Shown: positions 24,834 through 37,673 of the stretch, one piece after another
Numbering within the stretch: position 1 is the stretch's first letter
How the letters are laid out: each line of letters begins with the position of its first letter
DNA from: Sarcomyxa edulis
Lineage: Eukaryota > Basidiomycota > Agaricomycetes > Agaricales > Mycenaceae
DNA: 64,000 nucleotides
Direction of reading: 5' to 3'
Assembly (NCBI GenBank): GCA_009761415.1
Contig: QUOL01000004.1
Location: forward strand, 1,612,001 to 1,676,000
Position numbers and translations under genes: made by a program
Notes under the pieces: model-generated
The model's database searches: none
What the model was told of the DNA's origin: nothing
The model's input: the letters and a program-made list of their open reading frames with translations, nothing else

Positions 24834-26495
24834 ATGCATTCTTTACCGAAGTTTGCGGGTGTTCTGTTATTTTTGACACTTCGGGGTGAGTACTGCATTA
24901 ATTATTTTATTTTTTACCTGCTCCTATTTTACTATGGTCAAGTCTTCGCCCAACAATCCTCCCGCCGAGATCTTTCCTCAGTAGATCAATGCGTACTGGC
25001 TGAACGGTGGCCTCAAGGTCCTGGGTCAGCGTTAGTGCCCCAAGCTCCCGACGCCGAGCTCACCCGAATGCTCCAAGAAATCGATCCCGTCAGAATCCAA
25101 TCCATCATCACAAAACTTGTATCCTTCGGAACCAGACACACACTCTCCAATCAAACTGACCCCACCCGTGGTATTGGTGCCGCCAGAGACTGGATCGCCG
25201 CACAAATGCAAACATTCGCACGGGCGTCGGGTGGACGTATGAAGGTCACTGTACCAAGCTACGTACAAGGCCCAGCATCTGGTATCCCGAACGATACGGT
25301 TATTTCGAACGTCATTGCTACGCTTACTGGGTCTAGTGAACCGAATCGCGTTTATGTGGTTTCGGGCCATTATGATTCACGTGTGTCAGATCTCGCTAAT
25401 TTCTTGGATGATGCGCCTGGTGCGGACGATGGTTAGTTCATCCGTTTTGTTGTATAATACGAAGTGGCATCGAGAGTTTTGATATATGTATCTTTTAGAT
25501 GCATCTGGTGTTGCTGTATCGATGGAATTAGCGCGAATTATGGCTACTCACAGACCTGCAGCCACCATGATCTTTGCGGCCGTTGCAGGCGAAGAGCAGG
25601 GACTTTACGGGGCTGCTTTTTTGGCTCAGCAGCTGCACGATGCTGGTGCAGATATTCAAGGGATGTTCACGAATGATATTGTATGTGTATCTATCTGGAC
25701 ACAGGGTGGTAGCCGATTTCTTATTGACGATGTACAGGTTGGTAGCTCTACGGCAGATGATGGAACTACCGATCCATTCAGTATCCGGTTGTTTGGGCGG
25801 GGAATGCCTCCGACTGACACTGCTACAGAGGCGACGACTCGCGTTAGGATCGGTGGGGAGAATGACTCTCCAGCTCGTGAGCTAGTGCGATTTGCCGCTG
25901 AGGTTTCCTCGAATAGGATAACGAATATGTCTGGTACGTATCATTACCCCCTGTATTGTGCATCACAATGCTCATATCCCATTCAGTGCAAGTAATCTAC
26001 CGAGAAGACCGATTCCTCCGCGGTGGAGACCACGAGCCATTCACCGACCTCGGTTACCCTGCAGCACGCTTCACCGAGCCTCACGAGAACTTTGCACACC
26101 AACACCAAGACGTCCGCATCCAGGATGGGCAACAATTTGGCGATCTCATCGAATTTTGCGACTTTGATTTTATCAAACGCGTCGCTGCAGTCAACGGCGC
26201 TGCGATGTGGTCCCTCGCGCAAGCCCCCGGCTCGCCGAAGAACGTGACGATGGATACGTCGGTGTTGACGAATAATTCGACCTTGACTTGGGAGACGGAT
26301 GTTGGTTCTAACGTGAAGTATGAGATTGTGTGGAGGGCTACGGATGTGCCGTTCTGGACGAACGTCATTCCTGTTGGAAATGTGAATAAGGTGACGGTTC
26401 TTCTATCCAAGGATAACGTTGTTTTTGGTGTTAGAGCCGTGGGGGCGAATGGATTCCGTAGTCCTGCTACCTTCCCATTCCCTGCCAGTGGGTAG
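24834..26495 (+). CDS. Secreted M28-family metallopeptidase
   Basis: Five exons, 24834-24885, 24943-25431, 25499-25680, 25738-25933 and 25987-26495, give 475 residues. The N-terminus [16 protein letters not shown] is a signal peptide that the first intron interrupts just before the cleavage region (VFAQQ). The M28 zinc ligands are all visible in order: His in SGHYDSR, Asp in ADDDASG, Glu-Glu in GEEQG, Asp in TNDI and His in DHEPF. After the catalytic domain comes about 90 residues of beta-rich sequence ([16 protein letters not shown]) resembling a fibronectin III-like module. The enzyme is predicted to be an extracellular aminopeptidase using two zinc ions. All catalytic residues are intact. 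Confidence 0.88.
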
Positions 26496-27072
26496 CCTAC
26501 TTCAAACAGTGGATAGAGGGTGCGTCACGAATTCTGTATGCATGTGGAGCGAATGAATCCTTTGTCCCTTTTCCTCGATCTTGTCAGTCGCAAGTCTGCG
26601 AACATTGAGATGATTCATCTCAAACAGTCCATTGCATCTGTTCCCTGAACTGCGGTCTATGCGAGTCTATGCGCCACTGCGCTGCGGTCTGTAGGTATCA
26701 ATCAATCAACACTGCCGTCTATTCTAGTCGCCATCAAGTTCATCTTCGTTTACAGTGGTTTCCAGTCCCTGAAGATGGAGTGATCGTAAGTCCCTCGATT
26801 TTGAACTATCTTGGTCATGGTCTGACTCGTACCTTGATGGACCTATGCTTTCGCTCTGTAAGCTGCTGCATCGGACCCGAGACCTTAGATCATACAGGAT
26901 TAGCTGCTTGATTGGTGCAATGCTCATCTGCGGCGATCCCGCTGGAACGCGATCGAGCGTGTACGCATCCACTGCAGCTGCCCAACATATAAATTGATAG
27001 GTATGTTCCCTCGTTCAGTAGCAAACAATCCAGCACCACATCCCCCCAACCTCGAAATATCGATCTCTTGCA
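26496..27072. other. Intergenic region
   Basis: This 577-base gap separates the peptidase stop from the OYE start. No gene, repeat or clear regulatory motif was recognised. Confidence 0.5.
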
Positions 27073-28631
<1,559 letters not shown>

Positions 28632-29157
28632 TGCACACGATGATTGCGAGCATGAAGATTTGGACTTAGGAGTCATTCGTTATAAGATTCTACTGGACTT
28701 TCATGCCCCCTTGCACTTTATAGTAGGTAGCAGTGATTTATAAGAATTGCAAGCAGCCGTGTCAATACTCTCTCTGTAATCTTAGTATGTAAATTCAACG
28801 AGAGATACCACGAAGATGTTCTCGCTGTGATCAAGAGCACTAGCCAAAGACAAGAGCCAGGAATCACAGCAAAGAGCGAACTGGAACTCTGCGCGTATAG
28901 GCGCGTATTCGATCGCGTACTTATCCTGCACGATATAATTTTTTGGACAAGATCTAGGCTTTCCCCAAAGCAGATGCTCCGTGCTCGTGGTTCGTTCTGC
29001 CCCAGTTGTTTCTACAAAACATTCTGTTCCAACGTACGATCTATCCTTGAAATATCTTACAGTGGGTGAAATGTCGAGAATATGTCGTGCCACGCCGACT
29101 TGCAAGTTGATTTCCAGGTTCATTGACGTTAATTGATCGTTACTACAGCTCCTTCAC
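28632..29157. other. Intergenic region
   Basis: A minus-strand open frame of 113 codons lies at 28782-29123 but has no recognisable residues or splice partners. Otherwise nothing is seen. Confidence 0.5.
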
Positions 29158-30444
29158 ATGCCCCCTCGTGTCCGCTCGACCCCTCCTCCCAGAGGTCCAA
29201 AGCCCGGGGCGTATCACCCTACGAGCGACAATGCGACATATAGAGATCTTCTTCTCTTCGAAGAACGACTGAAGACGAATGCTGCCAGCTTGCAGAGTAG
29301 AAAATCTAGGTATCAATGTGAGTACCATCATTTCGTCCTAGAAGAGTTCACTCAATCCGAACTTCCACCGAATACCTAGTATTCTTGGTGCAACTTTTAC
29401 TAGTCATCGTCTTCCTCCTCTGGGAAGTTTTGCTTCCCTCGAATTCATCTATACTCGTCATACCATACAGATGGTCGCTTAAACGTCTATTTCCCGATAT
29501 CGACGAATCCACCTTGACACTACACCCATACTTCACTAGTGGTCTTTTGTTTGTGAGCGTGACGACCCTCGTACTCTTCTTTGCGAGTGGTATGTATTCA
29601 GAAAAAATCGCATACGCCAACAGGTATGTAGCAGTAGCCATACTTTTCGCAGTGAACCTCACTGAAAGCACTCCGTCTGCGCAGATACGTACCACATGCA
29701 AATAGATCTCTCCGATCATTTAACATGTATCTAAATGTCCGCAAGCCCCCACTACGATCTAAGTTCTACTTCAACCCTCTTGGATTATTCTTTCCGCGGC
29801 AACCCCCTACCACTGCTGTCTCATATTCACATCCTTCTACTCCCACACGCAACGAGTCAGCTTCAACTGTACCTATACCGCCCAGCTCCACGTCTGATGG
29901 CGCTAACCTCGACCCCATTTCAAAAACATCATCTTCCAGAGCTCGGCGTCGGTCCTCTTCAACCTCACGTCCCATTCCGCCCATCCCACCAACCACCAAT
30001 CCACGAGGAGAGTTGATCTTCTCGTCACGAGTCGACAGAGGGTTCAGGGAAGGTTACGAGCGGTATCGGAGTGCGTTTGAGAAACGGAGGAGCGAAAGGG
30101 AGAGGGATGCAAGTATCTGGGGGAGGTTGGGGTTGTGGGGATCTAGTGGGAAGGTAGCGGTTGCAGTTCAAGGTAAGCTGGGGTCGGCTAGAGTGAAAGG
30201 GAGTGGGACACCGTCTACGCCTAGTAGAGGTGGGACGCCTACGCCTTCGGGTACGCCTTCCAGGGGTGCGACGCCGACGCGTGAACGGAGTGGATCACCG
30301 ATGCGGGATGGAACTGTTGATGATCCGGGGTCCATGGCTGGGTTGGTGATGAGAGATAGGCAGAGAAGAGGAAGTCCGATGCGGATTATGCGTCAAGCTA
30401 GTGTTAGTTCCAGTCGAGACGGCTCTCCTATACCACCACCATAG
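29158..30444 (+). CDS. Spo7-like subunit of the Nem1-Spo7 phosphatase complex
   Basis: Three exons, 29158-29317, 29380-29623 and 29685-30444, give 387 residues. The Spo7 core is clear: LLLFEERLKTNAASLQ, a first membrane segment (FLVQLLLVIVFLLWEVLL), a loop with PYRWSLKRL, a second membrane segment (GLLFVSVTTLVLFFASGMY) and RSLRSFNMYLNVRKPPLRSK. In yeast, Spo7 anchors and activates the phosphatase Nem1 at the nuclear envelope and ER, where it dephosphorylates the lipin Pah1 and controls membrane lipid and nuclear shape. The C-terminal 200 residues are Ser/Pro/Arg-rich and disordered, with short repeats of the type GTPTPSGTPSRG. That tail is longer than the yeast protein needs. Confidence 0.85.
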
Positions 30445-30693
30445 ATCGACTGATAGTAGGTGGTAAACCCTTGTATCTGTATACTACGAGAGTAATTCTT
30501 GATCATTCGAACTCAGTCTTTGCTCAGTTTGTTCCTTGTTTGCAGCGTTTCTTGTCCTTATTCATTTTGGAAGCTGATATACATGTTATGGAAGAACGAA
30601 CAGAGCAAGAATTACAATAATAACGATGCGTAACAATAATGATAACAAGATGATATGGTAGTCTACTCAAACTTCCAGTCCAAAGCTCAATGA

Positions 30694-32342
30694 TCAATAT
30701 TGATCATGCAATCGAAGTTCTCCAAGAACTTCTCTCTCGTCAACTGCCAGTACTTCCTGTCTATCCACGTAGAGAGCACTAACTACTTCCTTTTCTTTCC
30801 ATTTCTTCACGGTCTCTCCCTCTTCGTCCACGATAGTCCCGAGTGGCGTCAGAGTGTAATGAATGGATAGCGCCGAGAGTGCACCGCCGTATGCGTGGGA
30901 TATACCTGAATCATCCGTCGAATTGAGATATGTAAAGGTAGAAAAAACCGAGCAACAGACGAACCTGTATCTATAATGACAATTTTCCCATTACACCGCG
31001 ATACAATCCCCTATATTGGGATCATTATCGTCTCCTCGTGTGAACTTTTGCTGCGAATTTGCAAGATGCACTCACGTTGAAATCAGGCGTATGGCCCATT
31101 ATCATCCTCCTCGTCCCAGTTTTCTCCAAAACCCCGTCAACATCAGCGCAGACTTTCTGTTCGTCGTCAAGTGCCCAGCCTCGGTACCAAAGAGGGCCAT
31201 TTGCGTCGTAGAGTTCTGCCTCTTGGCGTGTAGTATCTGCATCAAGCCACACATCAGATGTCAGTCCCGTAACAGTAACATGTAATCCCTTGGATACACG
31301 CACCAGGAGGGAGACCAGGATACGGATGGGGTGGGTGCGGAGGAGGCTGCTCCCTGTTCTGTAATTTTGCTAGAAGCGAACGGCCCTGCTCGTTTATGAA
31401 ATCTGGGAATGGCGAAAGACCGGCATATGTGGGTGATAATCCACCATGAACGAAGGAGAGGGCGGAGTGGGATAGAGGTCTGTGGTCGTCCTTGCAGTGG
31501 TGGTTAGTGTTGTCAAAATCTTGATCTTTCAAAATTTGGAGTGTACAAGAAGGGTGTGGGTAAGGCGTGTTGGGGGGTCCGAGGGAGGGGTGAAGAGGGA
31601 GGCGGGATGCTGTTGTGTAGTTACTTGCCCATGAGCGGCCGATGGGGCCTTTGGAAATCATTTTTTGGCGGGCAGCTACGGAGCCAAAGGTTGCTATTTC
31701 GGAGGGGTACACGTATCTTTGACGTGGGCCGTCAGTAAGCCCTGATGCTGGTATGGAATGGTAGCTTTACCTCCAATCACCTGTGAGATGCGTTAGCAAG
31801 TGCCGGTGATAGTGCAGTTGATTTGAATATACCAATTGCATTCATCCATTCGTGGTTCCCGAGGTGGGAGAGTACGACTCCTCCAGTTGAATCGGCTTGC
31901 TCGCGAAGCTTGTCCATCCAGGTAAAGAGTTTGATAGTATCGTCACCACTGCAATCGTATTAGTATATCCTTGAAAGCCTGACGATCATACTCACCGGTC
32001 AATAATGTCACCCGTCTGCACAAAGAAATCAACATTTCCAGACCAATCTCCAAAGTCATCTACCACGTCTGCAAAACGCAAGACTTTTCGGGCGTTGAGC
32101 ATATCCCCGTGGAGATCACCTACGGCAACGATGTGTCGGGTGAACGTGCCATCTTCTACCACGACCAGCGTCGGTAGTTCATTTTCCACGAGCTTTACAG
32201 AATAAAATGGAATGTTTATTGGAATCTGCAGTTGTTGGAGTTGTGCGATGAGGATTGCGGGGTGAAACTGGAGCCTGCGGAGAAAGTAGACCGACGTGAT
32301 TGCAGCCAAGAGCCAGAGAAGATACCGAATGCCCCCAGACAT
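30694..32342 (-). CDS. Calcineurin-like metallophosphatase, membrane-anchored
   Basis: Seven exons fit in phase on the minus strand: 31996-32342, 31833-31948, 31771-31780, 31304-31716, 31076-31236, 30965-31010 and 30694-30905. They give 434 residues. The third exon is only 10 bases. An N-terminal hydrophobic segment (YLLWLLAAITSVYFL) could be a signal anchor. The metallophosphoesterase motifs appear in order: GDLHGD, GDIIDRGDD, GNHEW, FVHGGLSP and GHTPDF. All metal-binding residues look intact, so it should be an active phosphatase. The motif set resembles Shewanella-like phosphatases. The substrate is not known. Its 3' end faces Spo7 with a 249-base gap, and its start is divergent from eIF5. 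Confidence 0.82.
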
Positions 32343-32903
32343 CCGAGCACGAAGATTTGAGGATATTCCGAGAATAATCTGGGGTGATCTAGAGAAGGAA
32401 CGTTGGCAAGAACGTTGGCAAGAACTTTGTCGCCTGTTTCGGCTCGAGTTCCGGTGCCAATTTCTGTTCCGGTGTCACATCGGGGAAAGGTCACGTTGGT
32501 CACGTTATTAGGATCAGACCGTGCCGCCGACAAACTTTGAGCTTGAAATCAATTTTTTTTTCAGACTCTCCTCAACTTGAACCACGACCATCACCTCGTT
32601 CCCATCTGCCCTCATACTCATCTCATTCAATTTATTCATCTACTTTCTAGTGAAACTCTCGCGGTCTAGTTATCCACGATTTCTTCCCAGCAACCCCCCC
32701 ATTCCCACTCTGCATTTTCTTCTGTCACAGGCAGAGGATTCATGCTTCGACCTCCAATCGCTATTTCAAAGCATAAAAGACTCTTCATACCCAATTCCCC
32801 TATCACTCTCGTTAGTCGCTCTCTTCGAATTTCTTCACTAAATGTCGTTTTCGGACCTTACTCATAGTCTCTCTTGCAGCGTTAAAAACCCACTTAGCCC
32901 AGC
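32343..32903. promoter_or_regulatory. Divergent promoter region, phosphatase and eIF5
   Basis: This 561-base interval separates two divergent starts. It contains long C/T-rich stretches around 32570-32700, as is common upstream of highly expressed fungal genes. No clear TATA box was identified. The 5' leader of eIF5 may also be spliced here. Confidence 0.4.
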
Positions 32904-34338
32904 ATGGCTTCTGGAGTTGTAAACATCCGTCGTGATGTCGATGATAAATTTTATCGCTACCGGTAAGCTTCTACGTGATCGCCTTTCGCCACAATGTCTT
33001 GAGTACTGACCTACTCGCAGCATGCCCGTCCTTCTCACCAAAATCGAGGGCAAAGGCAACGGTATAAAAACCGTGATCCCCAACATGTCTGACGTCGCTC
33101 GCGCACTGAGCCGTCCCCCTACCTACACCACCAAATTCTTCGGCTGCGAACTTGGCGCCCAAACTTCATTCGACGAGAAGAACGACCGCTACATCGTCAA
33201 CGGTGCCCATGATGCCAACCGCCTTCGTGAACTCCTCGATGTCTTCATCGACAAATTCGTTCTCTGCCGATCGTGCAAGAATCCCGAGACGGAGCTCGTC
33301 ATCCTCAAAGTCGGCAGGACCGAGGATATCATCAGAGATTGCAAGGCCTGCGGAGAGAGGACCGGGGTAGACATGAGGCATAAATTGACCACCTATATCT
33401 TGAAGAACCCTCCTGTCAAAGTCAGGAAGGGTAAGAAGAAGACGGGCGCTGGAGACGCGGCTGGCGGTGTTGGTGGTGGTGCGGGAGGAGACGAGGAAGA
33501 TGGCGATGAAGGGGGTGCTGCTAATGGTGCAGAGAGTGACGACGAGATGACGAAGAAGATCAAGGCCGAAGCTGCGGATCTGAACACGGACACTGTGCTT
33601 GCCAAAGAGGACTGGTCTGCCGATACGTCTCCCGAGGCTGTCAAACAACGCATCAAGGCTCTCGAGGGCAGTATGGCTGCTGTTGTCATCGCCAACCCCA
33701 ACGGCGACGACGACGGGAGCGACGACGATGCCAATAGTCCTTACGCTCAGCTCGGCAGGTGGATTGAGGAAAATCGTGACGATACGACCGACACCAAAGC
33801 ATTCGCTGTTGCCATATACAAGAAGGCTGAAGAGCTTGGTATCGAGAAGAAGCACAAGACTGTCCTCGTCATCGTCCAGGCGCTGTTCACCACCAACGTC
33901 GTGAAAGAGATACCTCAGTATGCTCCATTATTGATCAAGGTAGTTTATCGTTCTTGTTATGCTTCCGTTCTTTACTGATACTTTGTCATAGATGGTCACC
34001 TCTGAGAAACACCAGAAGGCTCTTCTCGGTGGTATCGAACGTCTCGTCGGCATCACATACCCTGAGTTATTGGGTGTAGCGGGTGTCCCGAAAATCCTGA
34101 TGCAGTTGTACCAGCAGGATCTTTTGGATGAAGAGGTCGTTACCCAGTGGGGTACTCACGTCAGTAAGAAGTATGTCGACAAGGAAACTAGCAAGAAGGT
34201 TCGGAAGGCTAGTGAACCCTTCTTGAAGGTATGTCGTCGTCGCATTTTTTGATGACTCTTGATGCTGATCATTTTCGCCAATCATTCCAGTGGCTTGCTG
34301 AGGCTGACGACGACGATGAAGAAGACGACGACGAGTGA
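32904..34338 (+). CDS. TIF5: Translation initiation factor eIF5
   Basis: Four exons, 32904-32962, 33021-33939, 33992-34228 and 34291-34338, give 420 residues. The N-terminal domain has [19 protein letters not shown]; the Arg in FYRY corresponds to the GTPase-activating Arg15 of yeast and human eIF5. A zinc ribbon follows with CRSC and CKAC. A Gly/Asp/Glu-rich linker leads to the C-terminal W2/HEAT domain (about residues 240-410) and an acidic tail, [10 protein letters not shown], which in other fungi contacts eIF2beta and eIF3. It stimulates GTP hydrolysis on eIF2 during start-codon selection in the cytosol. All key residues appear present. Confidence 0.93.
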
Positions 34339-34568
34339 TGTCGTGATATGATCAGTTCCTTCATTCTTTGATTTTTATGTATCTGCCTGATATATCCACC
34401 CCATGTAGTTCCTTTTCCTTCCTTGTTTGAATGATATTATTGAGTGTACATTGCCCGTTTTCTATCCGTATTGGGGATGCCAACCTTAGTTCGAGTCGCT
34501 CCCACGGCAGTAGATTCGTCCTTTTTCATCAGCATTTCGCTCTTCGCAATATCTCCCTATCTTCAACG

Positions 34569-35491
34569 ATGTCAAGTCCGCTCGAACCACGTCTTGAAAA
34601 ATCTTCCAAGCGCATTCGCGTGCTCTTCGCAGGAATTTATCTTATTGATACCAATAATGCAAACCTCGTGTAAGTCTAAATAGATTAATAATGCATTGTA
34701 TATCGCTGAGACTGTCATTGACAAAATATAGATGGGAGAAACCGAACTATCCGACCTATTTCTTCTCCGTAGAAGACCTGCCGGACTCGAAATATCTTCA
34801 AGACCCGACTGGGAATGAAAGGGGTGTCAGGGTGTTTGATATCGTAGTTGGCGAGAAGAAGGCACCTATGGCGTTGACTGTATACGGCGCGGGTGCAGAC
34901 TACAACAGTTTGGTTGGCTTGTTTACAATCAATTTCGGTGCTATGGATGCATGGTTTGAGGAAGATGAGCAGATTTACGTTCATCCCAAAGATCCCTATA
35001 AGGTCTGTCGTTGTCGACTCGTGGAAATATATTTGCATACACTGACGGACAGCATCGATGTATAGCGCGTGGACGTTCTCCATTCATCCCGCCACGTCTG
35101 CGTCGAGGTGAACGGGGTAGAAGTGGCCAATACACGCAGACCTCTACTGCTTTTTGAGACCAGTCTCCCCGTTCGCACGTACATCCCGAAGGTGGACTGT
35201 AAGCTTGACCTCCTCGTGCCCTCTCAACTCACCACTCAGTGTCCGTACAAGGTATGTTCCATGATTGCTCTCAACGCGAACAACCTGTTCAGATTTGAAT
35301 CTCTCATCATATAGGGCGAAGCCAATTATTACCACGTCCAGCTACATGGGAGTGGTCAGGTCTTTGAAAATATTGTATGGTGGTACAAAAGTCCCATCGT
35401 GGAGTGTGCCGCTATACGAGGGTATTGTGCGTTTTATGATGAACAGGTGGATGTATGGGTTGACGGAATCAAACAATCGCGTCCAGCCTGA
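34569..35491 (+). CDS. DUF427 domain protein
   Basis: Four exons, 34569-34669, 34732-35002, 35066-35251 and 35315-35491, give 244 residues. The C-terminal half fits DUF427: VCVEVNGVEVANTRRPLLLFET, RTYIPKVDC, KGEANYYHVQLHG, and a final CAFYDEQVDVWVDG. The N-terminal half (residues 15-50, VWEKPNYPTYFFSVEDL) looks like a partial or diverged second copy, as in other fungal double-domain members. The family is known as a small beta-fold of undefined biochemical role. There is no signal peptide, so the protein is probably cytosolic. Confidence 0.8.
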
Positions 35492-35604
35492 GTCACTCAT
35501 TGGCCGTGATTGTTGATTCTTGAAGAACGGCTTTCATCAAAAACAAGCGTGTGATTTACATGTATAGGTATTGAAGGTCTATTGTTATGCGGTTCTACGA
35601 TTTC

Positions 35605-35990
35605 TGGCGCGTACTGATGCCGTATTGTTTTCTAGGTTACTGTCTAGCTCGGGATTAATGAACAAGTTTCTCGTCTGAACCTCGTGACCTTTTCCTTCCC
35701 ACCTTCGTGCGGCGTCGAGTTTGTATCGCCACAAAGCCAACTGATCATTGCCATTGTCAATCTTCCAGATCTTGTTCCGGATGTGGGTGTGTTATGTCGA
35801 ACAGCCTGACGGCCCGGCAAAGTGGTCGGCCTTGCCTTCGGGCATGACTTTGCTTTCCAATCCCTTGTCAAAAATAGGATGGTGGATCAGTCCTCCATAA
35901 GCATTTGCGAGCCCCATGGCCATAGCTCTAGATCTTCTAGTCACTTGTCCTTGTGAATTTCCGTCTTCCTGGTCGCCGGAAGACCGTACT
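35605..35990 (-). pseudogene. Decayed gene remnant, unidentified
   Basis: Read on the minus strand, a continuous frame runs from about 35945 with protein-like sequence (MGLANAYGGLIHHPIFDKGL, then GKADHFAGPSG). It meets one in-frame stop and then continues in the same frame (HIRNKIWKIDNGNDQLALWR and on to NLFINPEL). A further piece just upstream reads KYGLPATRKTEIHKDK. The composition is that of a coding sequence rather than chance, but I do not recognise the family. A short intron over the stop cannot be excluded. Confidence 0.4.
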
Positions 35991-36024
35991 TAAGCAAGTG
36001 AGTCGTTCAGATCAGTTCATTGCA

Positions 36025-36720
36025 ATGGCTCTCCCAACTCTTCACCTTTATTCGTATTTTAGATCGAGCTGTACAGCTCGTCTGCGCATAGCTACGGCCC
36101 TCAAAAAAATTCCAGTACAATATCACTATGTGAACCTTTCGGAGGTTCGAGATTCAAATCACCCTTCTTACCACTCATACCGCCTCATCAATCCCAATGG
36201 GACTGTCCCTACTCTCGTAGCAGAATACCCGGATGGATCAACACTGGTCATCACACAGTCACTCGCAGCTCTCGACTACTTGGAAGAGACTTTTCTCGCC
36301 ACCCCATCTCTACTCCCTCCTTTGTCTGACCCAGCTTCCCGTGCTCACGTCCGCGAGATAGTCTCTCTCGTAGCCATCGACTTGCAACCACGATCTAATA
36401 CCCGGATACAGCAACAAATTGCGTCCATCGGAGGTGATCCTCTGCAATGGGCCCAAGGAGTCACAGAAAGGGTGTTTGATGTTTGCGAGAAACTCCTCGA
36501 GAGGTCTGCGGGGAAGTATTCTGTGGGGGACGAGGTGAGTCTGGCGGACGTGCTGTTGGCACCGGCGGTAGCGAATGGGATTATGTGGGGACTTGATATC
36601 ACGAGATGGAAGACGTTGTGCAGGGTATGGGATCAACTTGACCAACTAGAAGCATTCAGGAAGGGCCATTGGAGGCGACAAAAGGATACTCCGGAGGAGC
36701 TTAAACTTGAAGATGCTTGA
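36025..36720 (+). CDS. Zeta-class glutathione S-transferase / maleylacetoacetate isomerase
   Basis: This is a single-exon gene of 231 residues. The thioredoxin-fold N-terminal domain has LYSYFRSSCTARLRIA, which corresponds to the zeta-class SSCS-x-R-x-R glutathione-binding motif, followed by NPNGTVPTLV with the cis-proline and ITQSLAALDYLEE. The alpha-helical C-terminal domain has SLVAIDLQPRSNTRI and a helix-capping region SVGDEVSLADVLLAPAV. Family members isomerise maleylacetoacetate to fumarylacetoacetate in tyrosine and phenylalanine breakdown. The size and motifs fit that role. The lack of introns is unusual among its neighbours. Confidence 0.85.
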   Translation: MALPTLHLYSYFRSSCTARLRIATALKKIPVQYHYVNLSEVRDSNHPSYHSYRLINPNGTVPTLVAEYPDGSTLVITQSLAALDYLEETFLATPSLLPPLSDPASRAHVREIVSLVAIDLQPRSNTRIQQQIASIGGDPLQWAQGVTERVFDVCEKLLERSAGKYSVGDEVSLADVLLAPAVANGIMWGLDITRWKTLCRVWDQLDQLEAFRKGHWRRQKDTPEELKLEDA

Positions 36721-37673
36721 CCTACTTTCTAGCACGTATCTTCTCGCAGTCACCCCAAAATCTTTGTCCTCGAGTCGTACTTAACGTCTGTACAGCTGTA
36801 AACATATATATCGCTGATGATTTCACGAGTTTTTCGAGGGTCTTACTCCTCTCCTCGAAAGAAAGAGGTGAGTCCGTTTTGTATGATTTCAGCGCGTCTA
36901 ATCTGAATAATCGTCCCTTGAGGGAGCAATGACACCGCCGGCGCCCGTCCAGAGAGATGGGGGGTGAGAGTTCGTGCTAGCCAGCTGCCAACGAGCAAGT
37001 TTCTAGCGGAACATGCGACCAACATTACTAGGAGGGTTTGTTTTAACTCCATCGTGGACCTAGTCAGTGGTCGATTCCGACGGATGTCCACATCTACTTC
37101 TCAGACAACATTTCACACGAATTCACAGCAAGCCATTTCAATTTGTTACTATATGCATGTTCCCACCAAGTATTCGGACCGGTGCTGCGCTCAATCAAGT
37201 ATCCCTAAAGTAGCCAGCGGCATTCAAGGGCGACTAACAGTATCCCTCTCCTCTGTTCAAGAGCAGTCTGTGCTGGAGTCGTTCTAAACTAGTTCCGAAC
37301 GAACATTGGATGCGAAAGATCGGTAGTAGTATCGGGACTACTTCAACATCTCTCCTGTGTTCCAAAATTCCTCCTAGATGACAATCTATTCACATGGCAT
37401 TTGACTTCTATGAAGGTACAATTCGGGTGCAGGAACAGAAGCAACAGCATATTCTCCCATGGACTGTCTCCGTTGACTGGACTAGGTACCTTGAATTCCT
37501 CAGTAATTGAGACCTGACTGACTGACTGATCCGCCAGGCCAAATATGCAAAGCAAATCAACACATGGTAAGCTTGCGCATGGGCATTCTATCTTGGGATA
37601 GAAGAGCCGCGCCATGAGTACCTACTTCTAGTCGGACAGGGTTTCTGTTCAAGTTGTTCAAGTCTTCAAAGCG
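36721..37673. other. Intergenic region
   Basis: This gap of about 950 bases has only short open frames. The longest, 36964-37287 on the plus strand, shows no recognisable motif or splice structure. I see no repeat or RNA gene. Confidence 0.5.

Noticed and set aside
33166..33855. 229-codon minus-strand open frame
   Set aside because: It is antisense to the conserved eIF5 coding exon and arises from its codon bias.
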